Assembly (NCBI GenBank): GCA_038373885.1
Contig: JAWZYV010013002.1
Span: 189,501 to 253,500 of the forward strand
Source of the DNA: Cheiracanthium punctorium
Lineage: Eukaryota; Arthropoda; Arachnida; Araneae; Cheiracanthiidae
DNA: 64,000 bases
Reading direction: 5' to 3'
Under the pieces are notes generated by a model. That model worked only from the letters and a program-made list of their open reading frames with translations, made no database searches and had not been told where the DNA came from. Shown here in pieces: positions 12,519 to 23,080 of this stretch. Numbering within the stretch: position 1 is the stretch's first letter; each line of letters begins with the position of its first letter. A program made the position numbers and the translations under genes.

Positions 12519-13010
12519 GTAAAAAGGCTAAACAATGAGCACTATCTATTAAAAAAAAATCGTCTTGCAGGGGAGCTTAGCAGGCATCACTCAAATGTCC
12601 CATCACTTTAAAAAACACAACGGCACAGTAGAAGACTAAATCATTTTTTACCATTCATTTTACCTATGACTTTATGCTATTTTATTTATACATGAGCTTT
12701 TTCGGATTTGTATAGTGATAGTGCCTACATCACTCGAGTCTCGGATTCATATTTGTATGTTCTCGTATAATCTGTATTCTGGTTTCGGATTCGTAAAATG
12801 TCTGTATCTGTGCATCAGTTGAGTATCGCGTGATCCAGAACGGAGCCGCACATCAGATTGACAATTAAAAATGATCTAGTTCACTAGGCAAAAATGAAAG
12901 TTCCCTGATTTTTAAATATTTTTGCAAAATTCCCTGATATTTCCATGATTTTTCAAGATTGATAAAGTACCCTGATTTTTCCATGATTTCCCTGATCTTT
13001 CGACACCCTG

Positions 13011-13765
13011 TACAAGGTCTGTTAAACTGTCTTTATCCTGTGAAAAAGCAGAAAAATGTTCTGGTCCCTTACAATTATGTTTAAGATAGGTTTGACTGTA
13101 GTAAAAAGTGAACATCGGTATATTTCAGAACATATTCCTATAGGAAGAAGAAAGCATAAAACATGGAAATTTCTATAGCTGATTACTGTTTGATCTTTCA
13201 TTAGAAACTTCAACTTCCAGTTAGCAGTGCATTATTTTTTATAATTATAGTATGCAATTCACAATAATAGCATTCTTTCGGTAACTAATAGCACATGCAA
13301 TTCATAGAAACAGCAGAGGTGTTAAGGAAATGAGGACAAAAGCTTTAGCCACTGCAGTGTTAAAATTTCGATATATGTTGGACTTTTTCCTGAATTCATG
13401 GGTGTCGGGAGAAGGGTGCAAGGGGGTGCACTTGCATCCCCCTGGAGTTAAAAAAAATATAATTAACGTGAAAATATAAGTATTTTTTTTACACTTAGGA
13501 CAGTAAAACAAAAGCCTGAATGTGGGCGTGATATTTGAATTCTATATGTAATTGTCACATTAAATTAGCTTTTTAGACCTATGTTTATGGTTTAATATTT
13601 TCTACCATTGTACATAAATTTTAAATGTTTGAGAAGTCATACATTCTACATATACTCTAGTTTGTAAAAAATGCAACAGCATGAATGAATGACGCGACTG
13701 AGCTGAAAGTTTCAGGAAACGTAAATTATACTACGCAAAGCATAGATGATTAAAATTTTGAAGGG
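13011..13765. other. AT-rich spacer, nothing recognised
   Basis: No coding or RNA feature seen. A short inverted G/C-rich word (GGGGGTGCACTTGCATCCCC) lies at 13421-13440. Confidence 0.5.
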
Positions 13766-14755
13766 AGAATCATCGGCCTTCGTGAAGGAAGATTTTTCTA
13801 TCATGCAATAGCAGCTCATGTGCAGCATAACAGCAGTACTGTGATGCGAATTTGGAAATCGGACCGATGAAAACTGGATAACTCAAAAATCTGGGGATGG
13901 ATGCTGAAAAAAGGCATCAAGGCACGATGATAGACACTTGGTCCAGTCAGTTTAGATGGTCAGTGGTTAGATGGAGCATATACAGCTCCATCTAAGACAT
14001 TGGAAGCACTTTGCTCCACTGCTATAGGTGTATCACTGTTTGCTTCGTCAATCTGTCGACGACTGCTGTGCCATGGACTGCATGTAAGAACTACTTAAAC
14101 AGGATTCTTCTCGCGTGAAATCATTGATGCTTGTGATTGAAATATGCTCATGAACATAGAGATTGGCAACAATTGGTGTTTTCTGACAAATCCTGCTTTA
14201 TTTTGTGGCATTATGATGGCCGCAATCATGTTAGACACTATGCCGGTGAATGCTTTCTCTTCCAAAGTGCATTATCGAACGTTTTAGTGGACGAACACCC
14301 GGACATATGGTTTGGGGTGCAATTACTTACCATGGACGATCTCAACTGCTACAAATTGTGGATAAACTTAAACAACGACAGGTACATCAGAGAAGTGTGT
14401 GAGCCCAAAGTCATTCTTTTCCTTCGAGGCATTCCTGGAGCTATAATTCAACAAATTAATGCCTGCCCACATATGACAAAGTATGTGTAAGACTTCTTTT
14501 CAGAAGAAAACATACAGTTTCTTTCGTGGCCTACTTATTCGCCGGATATGTCACCAACTGAACATGTGTGGGATTTCATTGGTCAGCTTCTCACTTAAAA
14601 TCCTTGTAATACAGCTTCAACATATAAACTCTGGGTACACCTAAAAGAAATATGGAATGCTCTTCACCAAGAATATGTTCAAAATCTGTTTTTCTCGTTT
14701 ACCACATCGTATAGCAGGACTTATTGCAAGGCATGCTGGCCACATCAAATACTGA
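13766..14755 (+). pseudogene. Tc1-like transposase remnant
   Basis: An N-terminal helix-turn-helix remnant (RIIGLREGRFFYHAIAAH, 13766-13860) is followed after a decayed stretch by the DDE domain. That domain has LVFSDKSCF with the first Asp, then IIQQINACPHMTK where the family has QQDNARPH, then WPTYSPDMSPTEHVWDFIG with the final Glu. The second catalytic Asp is therefore Ile. Stops and frameshifts break the frame after 14490. I could not find clear terminal repeats. Confidence 0.8.
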
Positions 14756-15391
14756 TTTTGGATACTTATTGTTTCATTGTTTTGGAAAGTTAATCATTTA
14801 TTTGCACTAATACAAGTTGTTTATGCATTAATTTCATTTGATTCTGAGGATTCCTTCATTGGTGTTGCATTTTTACAAAGAATTAATTTATTTTTGAGAG
14901 ACCACTCATAGAAATAATGTTGGCAAATGCACCCCCCCCCAATAATGTAATGACCAACGCTTTCAGCCATGATAGTGTTTAATGCCCCACGGCAAGTGTC
15001 TGCCATTATATAAAACTATTTTAAAATAATTTATGATTAAATGTAATTATTTAGGAGTTAAGGCTTAATAATTCTTAATAAGTTTAATAAGGCTTAATAA
15101 GTTTAATAGTTCTCTTTAACGCTCAAGAGGTAATATTAAGCTCAAATACTATCAGTTGAAAATTAATGAAAATTTCTATTTTGATTTTCCTGACATGGTG
15201 ATGTCATATATTAAGTGAAGGCATCACTGTATCACTTTCGAAATTCGGACAGTTTTATTTGAAGATGATCTACAAGCCAAATTGATCTAGAGAAAAGCGC
15301 CCAAAACACCAAACCGTTAGATCAACAGCAATGCGTTGGGCCATAACCATAGACCTGCACACTTCAGCCATCTACCATTTTCAGTGTCTTA
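14756..15391. other. AT-rich spacer, nothing recognised
   Basis: No supported gene. Short TTAATAAG-type repeats lie at 15060-15110. The TA preceding the mariner is at 15390-15391. Confidence 0.5.
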
Positions 15392-16678
15392 CGAGGGTTG
15401 CCTTTTAAGTTTCTACAAAAAGTAGGAAGGAAAATAATTTTTTGGGAACAAACTGTTTTATTGCTTTTCAAAATATTTGGTTTTAAGATTTATACACTTT
15501 TCCACCTGTTCAAACCAATTCTTGAAACTTTCACTCTGAAATTGATATCTCGAAACATGGTTTTGGAAGATATCAACAGCTTCTTCAGGAGATGAAAATC
15601 GCTGCCCACACATTTTTTGTTTGATGTAAGGGAACAAGAAAAAGCCGTCAGGTGACAAATCAGGAGAACATAGGCAATGAGACATTAATTTGATATTTTT
15701 ATCCTTCAAATAATCAATTGTTTCACGTTCTTTGTGGGAACTGGCATTGTCATGATGAAGAATGATGAGTCAACTATTGTTGTTTTTCCTGATTTCATTG
15801 ACGACTTTTGGCAAACACATTTCTGTTTACCATTTAGCGTTAACAGTTTTTCGATCCTCTAAAGGAATGGTTGCGATATGTCCTGTACGGTCGAAGAAAC
15901 AAGCAAGCATTTTCTTGGAAGTGCTTGATGAACGAACTACTTTCGTGAGATTCAGTTCATCTGGAAACATCCGAACAGTGGATTGTTGTTTAGTTTCCAC
16001 CTCATATGAATCTATCCAAGTTTTGTCACCTGTAATGATATTGCATACGGATTTTGCAGTTCCCAGTTCGAATTTTTTTAGCATTTCCTTACGCCAATTT
16101 GCACGAGCCTCTTTTTGAGCTTCTGTCAAATTGTGCGGAATCCATCTGGAACAAATCCTTTTAACAGCTAAATGTTTGTGCAAAATCGAATATATTGCAG
16201 TCTGTGATATGCCAAGGGATACTTCTATTTCACAATATGTGTCATGCCGATCTTCTTCAATCATGTTGCGCATAGCATCGATGTTGTCTAGAATCACTAT
16301 CGATTTTCATCGTTCTTCACGAGATTGCATCACTGATGGACGTACAATCACGACGAAATTCTGCAAACCAATTGTAAACAGTCTTTTCTGATGGTGCTTC
16401 ATTACCAAAGGTTTCATGAAGCAATACTGAGCATTCTTGTCGAGTGAGGCCTTTCTTAAAAACCTTAAAATTCATCCAACGAAAACCTTCACTAGTTATT
16501 TCCATTTTTTTTCATTCACTGGCTTCTTTAGAACACCCATGTAAACAAAATACATAGGCAATTTCTATAATGCCACTGATTCCTAGATTAAAAAATTGTT
16601 AATTTTACGAATAGCCTGAAGAAAAGTTTTAGTAGCATCTCCTATTGGTCTTTGGAAAAACGTAAAAGGCAACCTATG
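15392..16678 (-). mobile_element. Full-length mariner element
   Basis: Terminal inverted repeats CGAGGGTTGCCTTTTAAG (left) and CATAGGTTGCCTTTTACG (right, reversed) are flanked by TA on both sides. The 1287-bp length is normal for mariner. It carries one transposase gene on the minus strand that is broken by frameshifts. Confidence 0.92.
15458..16505 (-). pseudogene. mariner transposase, frameshifted and catalytically damaged
   Basis: Read on the minus strand, three blocks follow each other. The first is an N-terminal helix-turn-helix region with KTVYNWFAEF. The second starts at 16297 and contains IPHNLTEAQKEAR and TGDKTWIDSYEVETKQQ, with the first catalytic Asp. The third contains HHDNASSHKERETIDYL (second Asp) and SPDLSPDGFFLFP. 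Mariners have SPDLxPxDFFLFP; here the position of the third Asp is Gly and the preceding residue is Asp, so the D34D triad is broken. Frame changes lie near 16300 and 15770. Confidence 0.9.
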
Positions 16679-17104
16679 TATGCACAGGGCCATACACCCC
16701 CTAAGTAAAAATTGCTCTATGCATCAATGCTAGACAAAATATATTAAGCTTAAGTTTTTCTTGGAAAATTCGTCTACTTAAATATAAAACAATGTTACTA
16801 AAATTGAATGTAATTTAAATAACTAATTATTAGTATACTTAAATTAATGTATTATTAATTAGGCTAAATTAATAGTTTATGGTTTTGTGTTTTTCAGCTG
16901 AGACAAAATATTATGACAATGTTTATTTTACATACTGATTATTCATTTTCCAGTCAAAATTCTTCCTCCTTCGAACACTAAATAGTATTTTTTATATGTA
17001 TGTATGTCCCTGAATTCATAGGCCAAACTTTAAAGGTACATATTTAAAATACACAGAAGCATTTATATGCATAGAAAATTGGGGTCAGAAATGAAAAGTA
17101 TACA
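16679..17104. other. AT-rich spacer, nothing recognised
   Basis: No coding or RNA feature seen. Confidence 0.5.
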
Positions 17105-17560
17105 TGGTTTCAGCATGATGGGACTCCAGCCCATTTCCCAAATGATGTGCGTAATATCACTGGTATAAACAGGCATGTAGCACTGGAGGGGAGTGGGGGG
17201 GGGGGGGGATGTCTCCTATTCTAGGAAATATTATTTTCAAATAAGTTCTATTTAAATATTCTTGATTTTTAAGGGGGCAATTGTCCCCTCTTGTCCTTAG
17301 TAAGTTACGCCTAGGAGCATAATTACCATTGCCATCTTTGGCTTCCGATGGATTGGACAAGGTGAACTAGTCACTTGCCCAGCACATCCACTAGATTAAT
17401 CCAGTAATAAATTATAGGCCAAAATTTCTTTTAGGACTAAATTGTTCACGAAATTCCAGTTAACTCAGATGAAGGTCTCATTGCAAAAATTTCAGTCACC
17501 TCTGCAGCTGCTCATGGAACACCTGGAATCTTCGAAAGGGTATGCCAATCACTTGCTACA
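17105..17560 (+). pseudogene. Tc-like (DUF4817-type) DDE transposase remnant split by an insertion
   Basis: 17105-17161 reads WFQHDGTPAHFPNDVRNIT, the catalytic-Asp block of a Tc1/mariner-related transposase family common in arthropods (W-F-Q-x-D-G-A-P-x-H-F). 17441-17560 reads VHEIPVNSDEGLIAKI and HGTPGIFERV, the C-terminal block of the same family. The segment between is unrelated, with a poly-G tract and AAGTTACGCCTAGG, a MITE-like terminus also seen near 55350. Confidence 0.7.
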
Positions 17561-18068
17561 CATTAAAATACTGTGTCAATATTGATACTAGCACATTTGA
17601 GCATTTACAGTAGAGCTTTTTTCATTTCCTTTTCATTTGCTGTATTTCCACCAATACATTTTATTTCTAACCCCATATTGCTATACAAAATAAATAAATA
17701 AAAATTAATGCTCCTTTACAAGTATTTTAATTATTCTTAAATTTTGGCCAATAAATTCACGGACACCGTGTATGTATGTGGTGCAAACCCCCTGAAAAAA
17801 ATCCTACCAATGTCATTGGCTGAATTTTAAGAATTTTGCTCTAGATTTTTTGTTAAGCAAAATAAATTGATTTTAAACATGACGAAAACCAGAATTAAGT
17901 GAACAGAATTTTATGTCAGCCACTTGGAGGGCTAAATCGGCAAACCCTGGTTTAAACATATGCAGACATGCCAACTTTTCAAAATCAAAATGCCTGAGAT
18001 CTCCTACTTTTAAATATAAAAAAGCCTAAGGTTTCTTATGCATTTATTTTCAGCATAAAATGGATATA
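17561..18068. other. AT-rich spacer, nothing recognised
   Basis: No coding feature seen before the pogo-like element. Confidence 0.5.
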
Positions 18069-18727
18069 CAGTAGAAGACCCAAAATCCGCAAGGCTCTAA
18101 AATCTGCATTGTCTGTTCAATGTAAACAATGAAATCTGCCCTGCCAGCTGCAAGTTCAGAAAACTACACTATAACCACAAAGTAAAACTAAATAAGCTAT
18201 TCCCACTTGAAAAAAATATTTTAAGAGTTTGTGAGCTCTTATGGTAGCATTGGAATCCTTCAAATGACTGACAGTGACATAATTAATACTCAATTATGGT
18301 CAGATGACACAGGAACAAGTGAGGATGATCGAAAAGTTGATAAAATAACATTTAATGAGGGTTAGGCTCTGAGAAAGAAATATCTCAGATTTGTAGAGCA
18401 GCAAAGCTGTGTTACAAAACAGGAAATAATGAAAAAAAAAAAAAAAACCCTATAATTAGAACATCCCAAAGTCGTATACTACCAAATATACATGGTTAAG
18501 TAAGTTGTACTATAATCTCATAATTTTGTATATTGTATTATCCGTCTGTATTTTTATATCATGATTCTGATTATAAGTATCATGATTTGTTTCTCTTTAT
18601 TGTTTCTTTTTTTCTGGGTGCGTTGAGGGAAATAGAATAAATTTCCTATGATGACCCAAAATCCGCAAAATTCTAAAATCTGCACAAGGTCTGGAACCAA
18701 GCTGTGCGGATTTTGGGTCTTCTACTG
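18069..18727. mobile_element. pogo/Tigger-derived element, 659 bp
   Basis: Near-perfect terminal repeats CAGTAGAAGACCCAAAATCC are mirrored at the right end, with TA on both flanks. The interior on the plus strand keeps a patch reading MTDSDIINTQLWSDDTG and LRKKYLRFVEQQ, which resembles the acidic C-terminal tail of Tigger transposases, broken by a stop. It is a deletion derivative. Confidence 0.85.
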
Positions 18728-18793
18728 TATAATCAATAAGATATAGTTTATTTTCTTAAATGCCATATGCGTCCATATAAACTTAAGTAATAG

Positions 18794-20700
18794 CAGGGAT
18801 GTTAACTCCAACACTCGATTTGGGAGCACCCCGGGAGCAGAAAAAATTTCATTTGGGAACACCTCGGGAGCAGAAAAATTCCATTTGGGAGCACCTCGGG
18901 AGCACAAAAAAATAGTTTCCGAGAGGAAAACTAAGATTCGAGATCAGAATTAACATGATTTTGGAGCATAAAATTGAAGATTTAGGAACAAAATAAATGC
19001 ATACAAGAAAAGCAAAGTTTGCAAGCAAACACCATTTGCTAAAAGCAAAACACTATTTGAAAGCACTTTAGGAAAGCTCTGGGGAAAAAAAGGGTGTATA
19101 CAGGCTATTCTATCAGCAACTTGGTAAAAACAATACGTATCAGGAGTCAGCAACCTTTCTGTGGTTAAGTCATTTTTTTCCTACTCAAGAACCATGAGTA
19201 TGATTTGTATGCGGCTTGCGAGCCACAGGTTGCCAATCCCTGTCCCTTTTTTTTTTCTTTTTCAGAATCATTTAGGGAATCTTCCTCTCGAAAAAGAGAG
19301 CACAAATAAAATGAAAACTAAATTTTAAAACAAAAGCTTCTATCTCATTCTTTGGTTCTATTACAAATCACAAGTAGTACTAGAGATTTTTGAAAACCTA
19401 AATATTATACCTCTTATACAACAACACGTAATTGGTAAGCAGTATCGAAAACAAAATAAATTTGATGGTTAGAATAATTAAATGTGTGTACTTTTAATAG
19501 CATATGCTTTTGTATCAGCAATTTAACCTCATCTAATATTTACATATTCATCTATAATACTTGAACACAATATACAAAGCAAATGTAAACAAAAAATATT
19601 TAATGACTGTTGAGAGAAATTAAGAATTATGGGAAGTTAAAAATTAAGATTATGAGAAATTAATAATGAGATTACAAATTAAGTATCATAAGTTATCTAG
19701 TTTTCTATTTATTCTTTTTTTTATTTTTATTAATTTCTTCTTGAGCCTTTTCATTTTCTTCTAATAGTTTTAATGTTTTTGTAAGTCTGTCCTTCCCTTC
19801 CGTTAATAGAATCTGTCCACTTTCTATAACAGCCAGTGGCGGCTCGTGACCTGCTTCAGTGGTGGGGCCCGAAAAAAATAGTGCCAGTTCAAAACGGGAA
19901 AATACATATACATAGAGCTGTGGCGGATTGTTACCCATTTCAGAAGAGGGGGCTTTTTTTTTTTTAAGCTCGAAAAGGTAAAACATATGAATCGCTTTTG
20001 TAAACAGTGTGAATACATAAAAACTTTTCGAATAACAAGTTATGAAAGGCGTATTGATTTCTCCTTTAAGTTTTCATTTAAAGACAGCAGATTTATTTAG
20101 CACCAAAAAAACATTTTCCTCCATTTTTCCTTCTCAAAAAGGTACAATATCAATAAAAAAAACAAAAACAAAAAAACAATATCAAAAAAGTATGATTTTC
20201 TTGAATACAATATTAAATTCAACAATTGCATGTGTACATGTTGAAAAACGAATTGGTCCATAATGTTTCATCTCCAAATAGCAAATCGTGCCCCTTCATA
20301 AACAAAAAACGGTGCCCGTTGCGATGATTACTTGTTTGCCTATCTGGCCGGCCCTGATTGAGGTGGCTAACAAAGTCCGACTGGTCCGATCCGGGGCGGC
20401 TAGAATGGCTTCGGAATGCAGCTTTCGTACGCAGTTTGAACCTTGCTTTACTGCTAACTAGCTTTCCATACACGCTTTAAAAGATAAATGAGCGTGGCAA
20501 AAATTTAACAAAGAGTCAAAATTACGTATTCGGCGCAGACCGGCTAAAAGCGCAGTTCGGCGCAATATTTGTGTTTCGGCGCACCCTGAAAGAGTCAAAA
20601 TGACGTATTCAGCGCAGACCGGCGCAAAAATCGGCTAAAAGCGCAGTTCGGCGCAAGAATTTGTGTTTCGGTGCAGCTCGGCGCAGAATTAACATCCCTG
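18794..20700. mobile_element. hAT-like element with tandem repeats in both arms
   Basis: Termini CAGGGATGTTAACTCC and the inverse AATTAACATCCCTG are flanked by the 6-bp repeat TAATAG (18788-18793 and 20701-20706). The left arm holds three copies of a roughly 35-bp unit with GGGAGCACCTCGGGAGCA (18825-18905). The right arm holds two copies of a roughly 90-bp unit rich in CGGCGCAG (20510-20690). No transposase was seen. A CAGTGGCGGCTCGTGACC motif at 19849, typical of hAT MITE ends, suggests a further decayed insertion. Confidence 0.7.
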
Positions 20701-20706
20701 TAATAG

Positions 20707-21094
20707 GATGTGTTGTATAATGTAAGTAAAATCAATTTTAAATATTTGCCCAAGAAATATCGGAAAATACAGCACATCAGTTGAAATACGTTGGGGGATA
20801 AATTATTCATACAAAAATTATATAAAGATAACTTATAATACTGAAATTTAAAATGTAATATCTGATTTTATATTTAAAAAAAAAAAAAAAAACTTTTCTT
20901 AATCTCATACAGCTTTGAAAATTTTAGCACATTTGTACATAAATAATGAGCATAACATAATGAACAAAACACAATGAATATTCATTTATGTAGCTTTTTA
21001 GAACAACTTCAGATGCATTATTTCAAATCAAATGCCCTCATATTGTTGAGCCTCATGCAGCAATATGAAAGAGACACGAACTGATTTTGCAAAC
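20707..21094. other. AT-rich spacer, nothing recognised
   Basis: No coding feature seen. The left PLE target duplication CTGATGAAGAAA is at 21095-21106. Confidence 0.5.
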
Positions 21095-21192
21095 CTGATG
21101 AAGAAATAATAAAAACATATAAAACATTATTTAATACAGCGGATTAATTAGTTAAAATTTTTTATTTGGGAATACCTTATTCTCCCGTACAC

Positions 21193-21228
21193 GATATATA
21201 TTTCGGTTACACACATAACCATCATCAG
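21193..21228 (-). ncRNA. Hammerhead-like core, left arm of PLE copy 2
   Basis: On the minus strand: CTGATGA, one T, GGTTA/TAACC helix, GAAA, TATATATC. It is the mirror of the motif at 21835-21870. Confidence 0.4.
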
Positions 21229-21241
21229 TCGTTTCTTGAAC

Positions 21242-21519
21242 TCACACTAATGGCGGCTTCCTTTTTTATCTCTTCGTTCTTCTTCTTCCGGAAATTTCGA
21301 TGAATGACGTCATCTCATGATTGGTCGATTGTATGAAGTGCATCGTTGATGCTGCCATCTGTCGTCATTATTTCTAAGCTCTCACGAATGTAGGCATATA
21401 TACTATTTTTAAAGTTGGCTATTTTTTTAATATTTTTAAAAATCAATGGTAATGGGCTCTTCCAAAGCAAAAAGTGCCAGAGCGGTACTTTGTTTCTGGA
21501 GGTTAATGTCTTGAAAATG
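21242..21519 (-). pseudogene. GIY-YIG endonuclease C-terminal fragment, left arm
   Basis: Minus-strand reading gives STALALFALEEPITIDF, then SLEIMTTDGSINDALH. The Trp codon of the QSWDDV block is TGA (21317-21315), so this arm carries a stop absent from the right arm. Only the half of the domain after the GIY and YIG motifs remains. Confidence 0.8.
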
Positions 21520-21526
21520 TTGAACG

Positions 21527-21838
21527 AAAGAGCGAAAAAACGAACATTTTCAAGACATTAACCTCCAGAAACAAAGTACCGCTCTGGCACGTTTTGCTTT
21601 GGAAGAGCCCATTACCATTGATTTTAAAAATATTAAAAAAATAGCCAACTTTAAAAATAGTATATATGCCTACATTCATGAGAGCTTAGAAATAATGACG
21701 ACAGATGGCAGCATCAACAATGCACTTCATACAATCGATCAATCATGGGATGACGTCATTCATCGAAATTTCCGGAAGAAGAAGAACGAAGAGATAAAAA
21801 AGGAAGCCGCCATTAGTTTGAGTTCAAGAAACGACTGA
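21527..21838 (+). pseudogene. GIY-YIG endonuclease C-terminal fragment, right arm
   Basis: Open from the palindrome centre: KERKNEHFQDINLQKQSTA, then SLEIMTTDGSINNALH and QSWDDVIHRNF to TGA. It lacks the GIY and YIG motifs and everything upstream. It is closely similar to the last 100 codons of copy 1. Confidence 0.85.
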
Positions 21839-21870
21839 TGATGGTTATGTGTGTAACCGAAATATATATC
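21835..21870 (+). ncRNA. Hammerhead-like core, right arm of PLE copy 2
   Basis: CTGATGA, T, GGTTA-TGTGTG-TAACC, GAAA, TATATATC. The core CTGATGA overlaps the last codons and stop of the endonuclease frame. Helix I is not evident. Confidence 0.4.
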
Positions 21871-21923
21871 GTGTACGGGGGAATAAGGTATTCCCAAATA
21901 AAAAATTTTAACTGATGAAGAAA

Positions 21924-22789
21924 ATTGGGAAAGTTTCAATTGTTTTTAAAACTCTTAGAAAGCCTGAGAAAATTTTTAAAAATCCCAGGCCCAAAGCAGA
22001 ATCAAATAGCCCGACACTCAGACCAAAATCTTGAGACTTGGCATGTCTGCATATGTATGTTAAAACATAAATTTTGCTTATCCATTCAAAGTTTGCAAGA
22101 GTGCACCTCATGCTGAAACTCACCGTATATGCATTTCACACTCCCTCTCTCTCCATTTAGACTATGCCTATGACAAGTCAATTCAAACATTTTTTTAAAT
22201 AAAAAATAGATCTTATGTACACAAAAGTTGGCCACCCCTTGTTTAATGCATTTTGTGAACCAACATGTATCCCACTGCCAAATGCCCCTCAAGCCAAGAG
22301 ATCAGGCTCTGTAAAACCAGCAGTGTCATTTATTCGCAATTTAGTTACCAACACAATGACATGTTACAGACATTGTAGATTTCAAAATGTACCAAATCTG
22401 GACACAAAATATGTGCACATTACAAATGACAGAGCTAAAATAATGAAAAATATAAGAATACATCAAAAGAAGATAAGTAATATTTTTTAATTTTGTGAAC
22501 AATAATTTTGATGAGGTATTAGAAAAAATATTAGGTTGTAACAAAAGCCACTGCAAGCATTGCCTGCACAAGCAGTTCACGTTGGTGTCTTTGCCAAACA
22601 ATTTTTGTTATTTGAAAGAAAAAGATTTGTTTTAGAGCACTGTGTTGTGAAATCGGTAAAACAACATGTTATTATTAAGTATAAAGTGTCTGAAATGGAA
22701 CTATGACACTACCAGATTGAACCATCATTTACTCTCAGTTCTGTTGCAAAAAGTCAGCTACAGCATGACACTGAATCATGCCTACAGCT
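21924..22789. other. Spacer with a 91-codon frame of unknown nature
   Basis: A plus-strand frame at 22215-22490 is open, but its protein matches no family I know. Otherwise AT-rich without recognised features. Confidence 0.4.
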
Positions 22790-23080
22790 TAAGGTACTAC
22801 TGTTGTATCATATGACACTGTGAAGATTTGGTACCGAAAGTTCAAAAACGAGGACTAGGACATTAAAGAAACAGAACGCTCTAACCAGCCTACTGATGCT
22901 GATGAGACCCGTCTACGAGAATTTGTGGAAGAATATAAAATATTCATCCACTCGAGAGCTAGCTAAAAGAGTTAGACTTTAGTGCCATGTCCATTAGTCG
23001 CACTAAGCATCGCATAAACTTGACATATAAGATCAATAGCTGGGTACCGCATGAGCTGATTCAAGCAAATCTGGCGGAAA
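22790..23080 (+). pseudogene. mariner transposase N-terminal remnant
   Basis: Plus-strand reading gives VSYDTVKIWYRKFKNED, then ETERSNQPTDADETRLREFV, matching the mariner DNA-binding block (S-x-x-T-V-x-x-W-F-x-x-F, RSGRP, L-x-x-x-V-E). After a frameshift a WVPHEL-like block follows near 23043. Several stops; no catalytic domain or terminal repeats seen. Confidence 0.7.

Larger units (their letters stand above)
3960..13010. mobile_element. Outermost nested hAT-like element
   Basis: The left end is CAGGGTGGCTACAG and the right end is CGACACCCTG, giving short terminal inverted repeats. TTCCCTGATTTTTCC-type subterminal repeats lie inside both ends. The 5-bp repeat TACAA flanks both sides (3955-3959 and 13011-13015), a size seen in hAT5-type insertions. 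Removing the pogo (4160-10138) and hAT (10351-12518) insertions leaves about 0.9 kb, so this was a short non-autonomous element. A 5-bp match is weak on its own, and the two ends could belong to different copies. Confidence 0.5.
21107..21911. mobile_element. Penelope-like element copy 2: palindromic pair of 3' ends
   Basis: Two copies of the same PLE 3' end face outward, joined near 21520-21527 with almost no spacer, giving arms of about 370 bp. The whole palindrome sits inside one perfect 12-bp target duplication CTGATGAAGAAA (21095-21106 and 21912-21923), so it behaves as a single insertion. The minus-strand arm has a tail of about 45 nt (21107-21150) that the plus-strand arm lacks. One-sided tails and inverted terminal repeats are described for Penelope elements. 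Same family as copy 1. Confidence 0.9.

Noticed and set aside
19141..19243. Short hAT-like unit (CAGGAGTCAGCAACC ... GGTTGCCAATCCCTG)
   Set aside because: Ends are only loosely complementary and no 8-bp duplication was seen.
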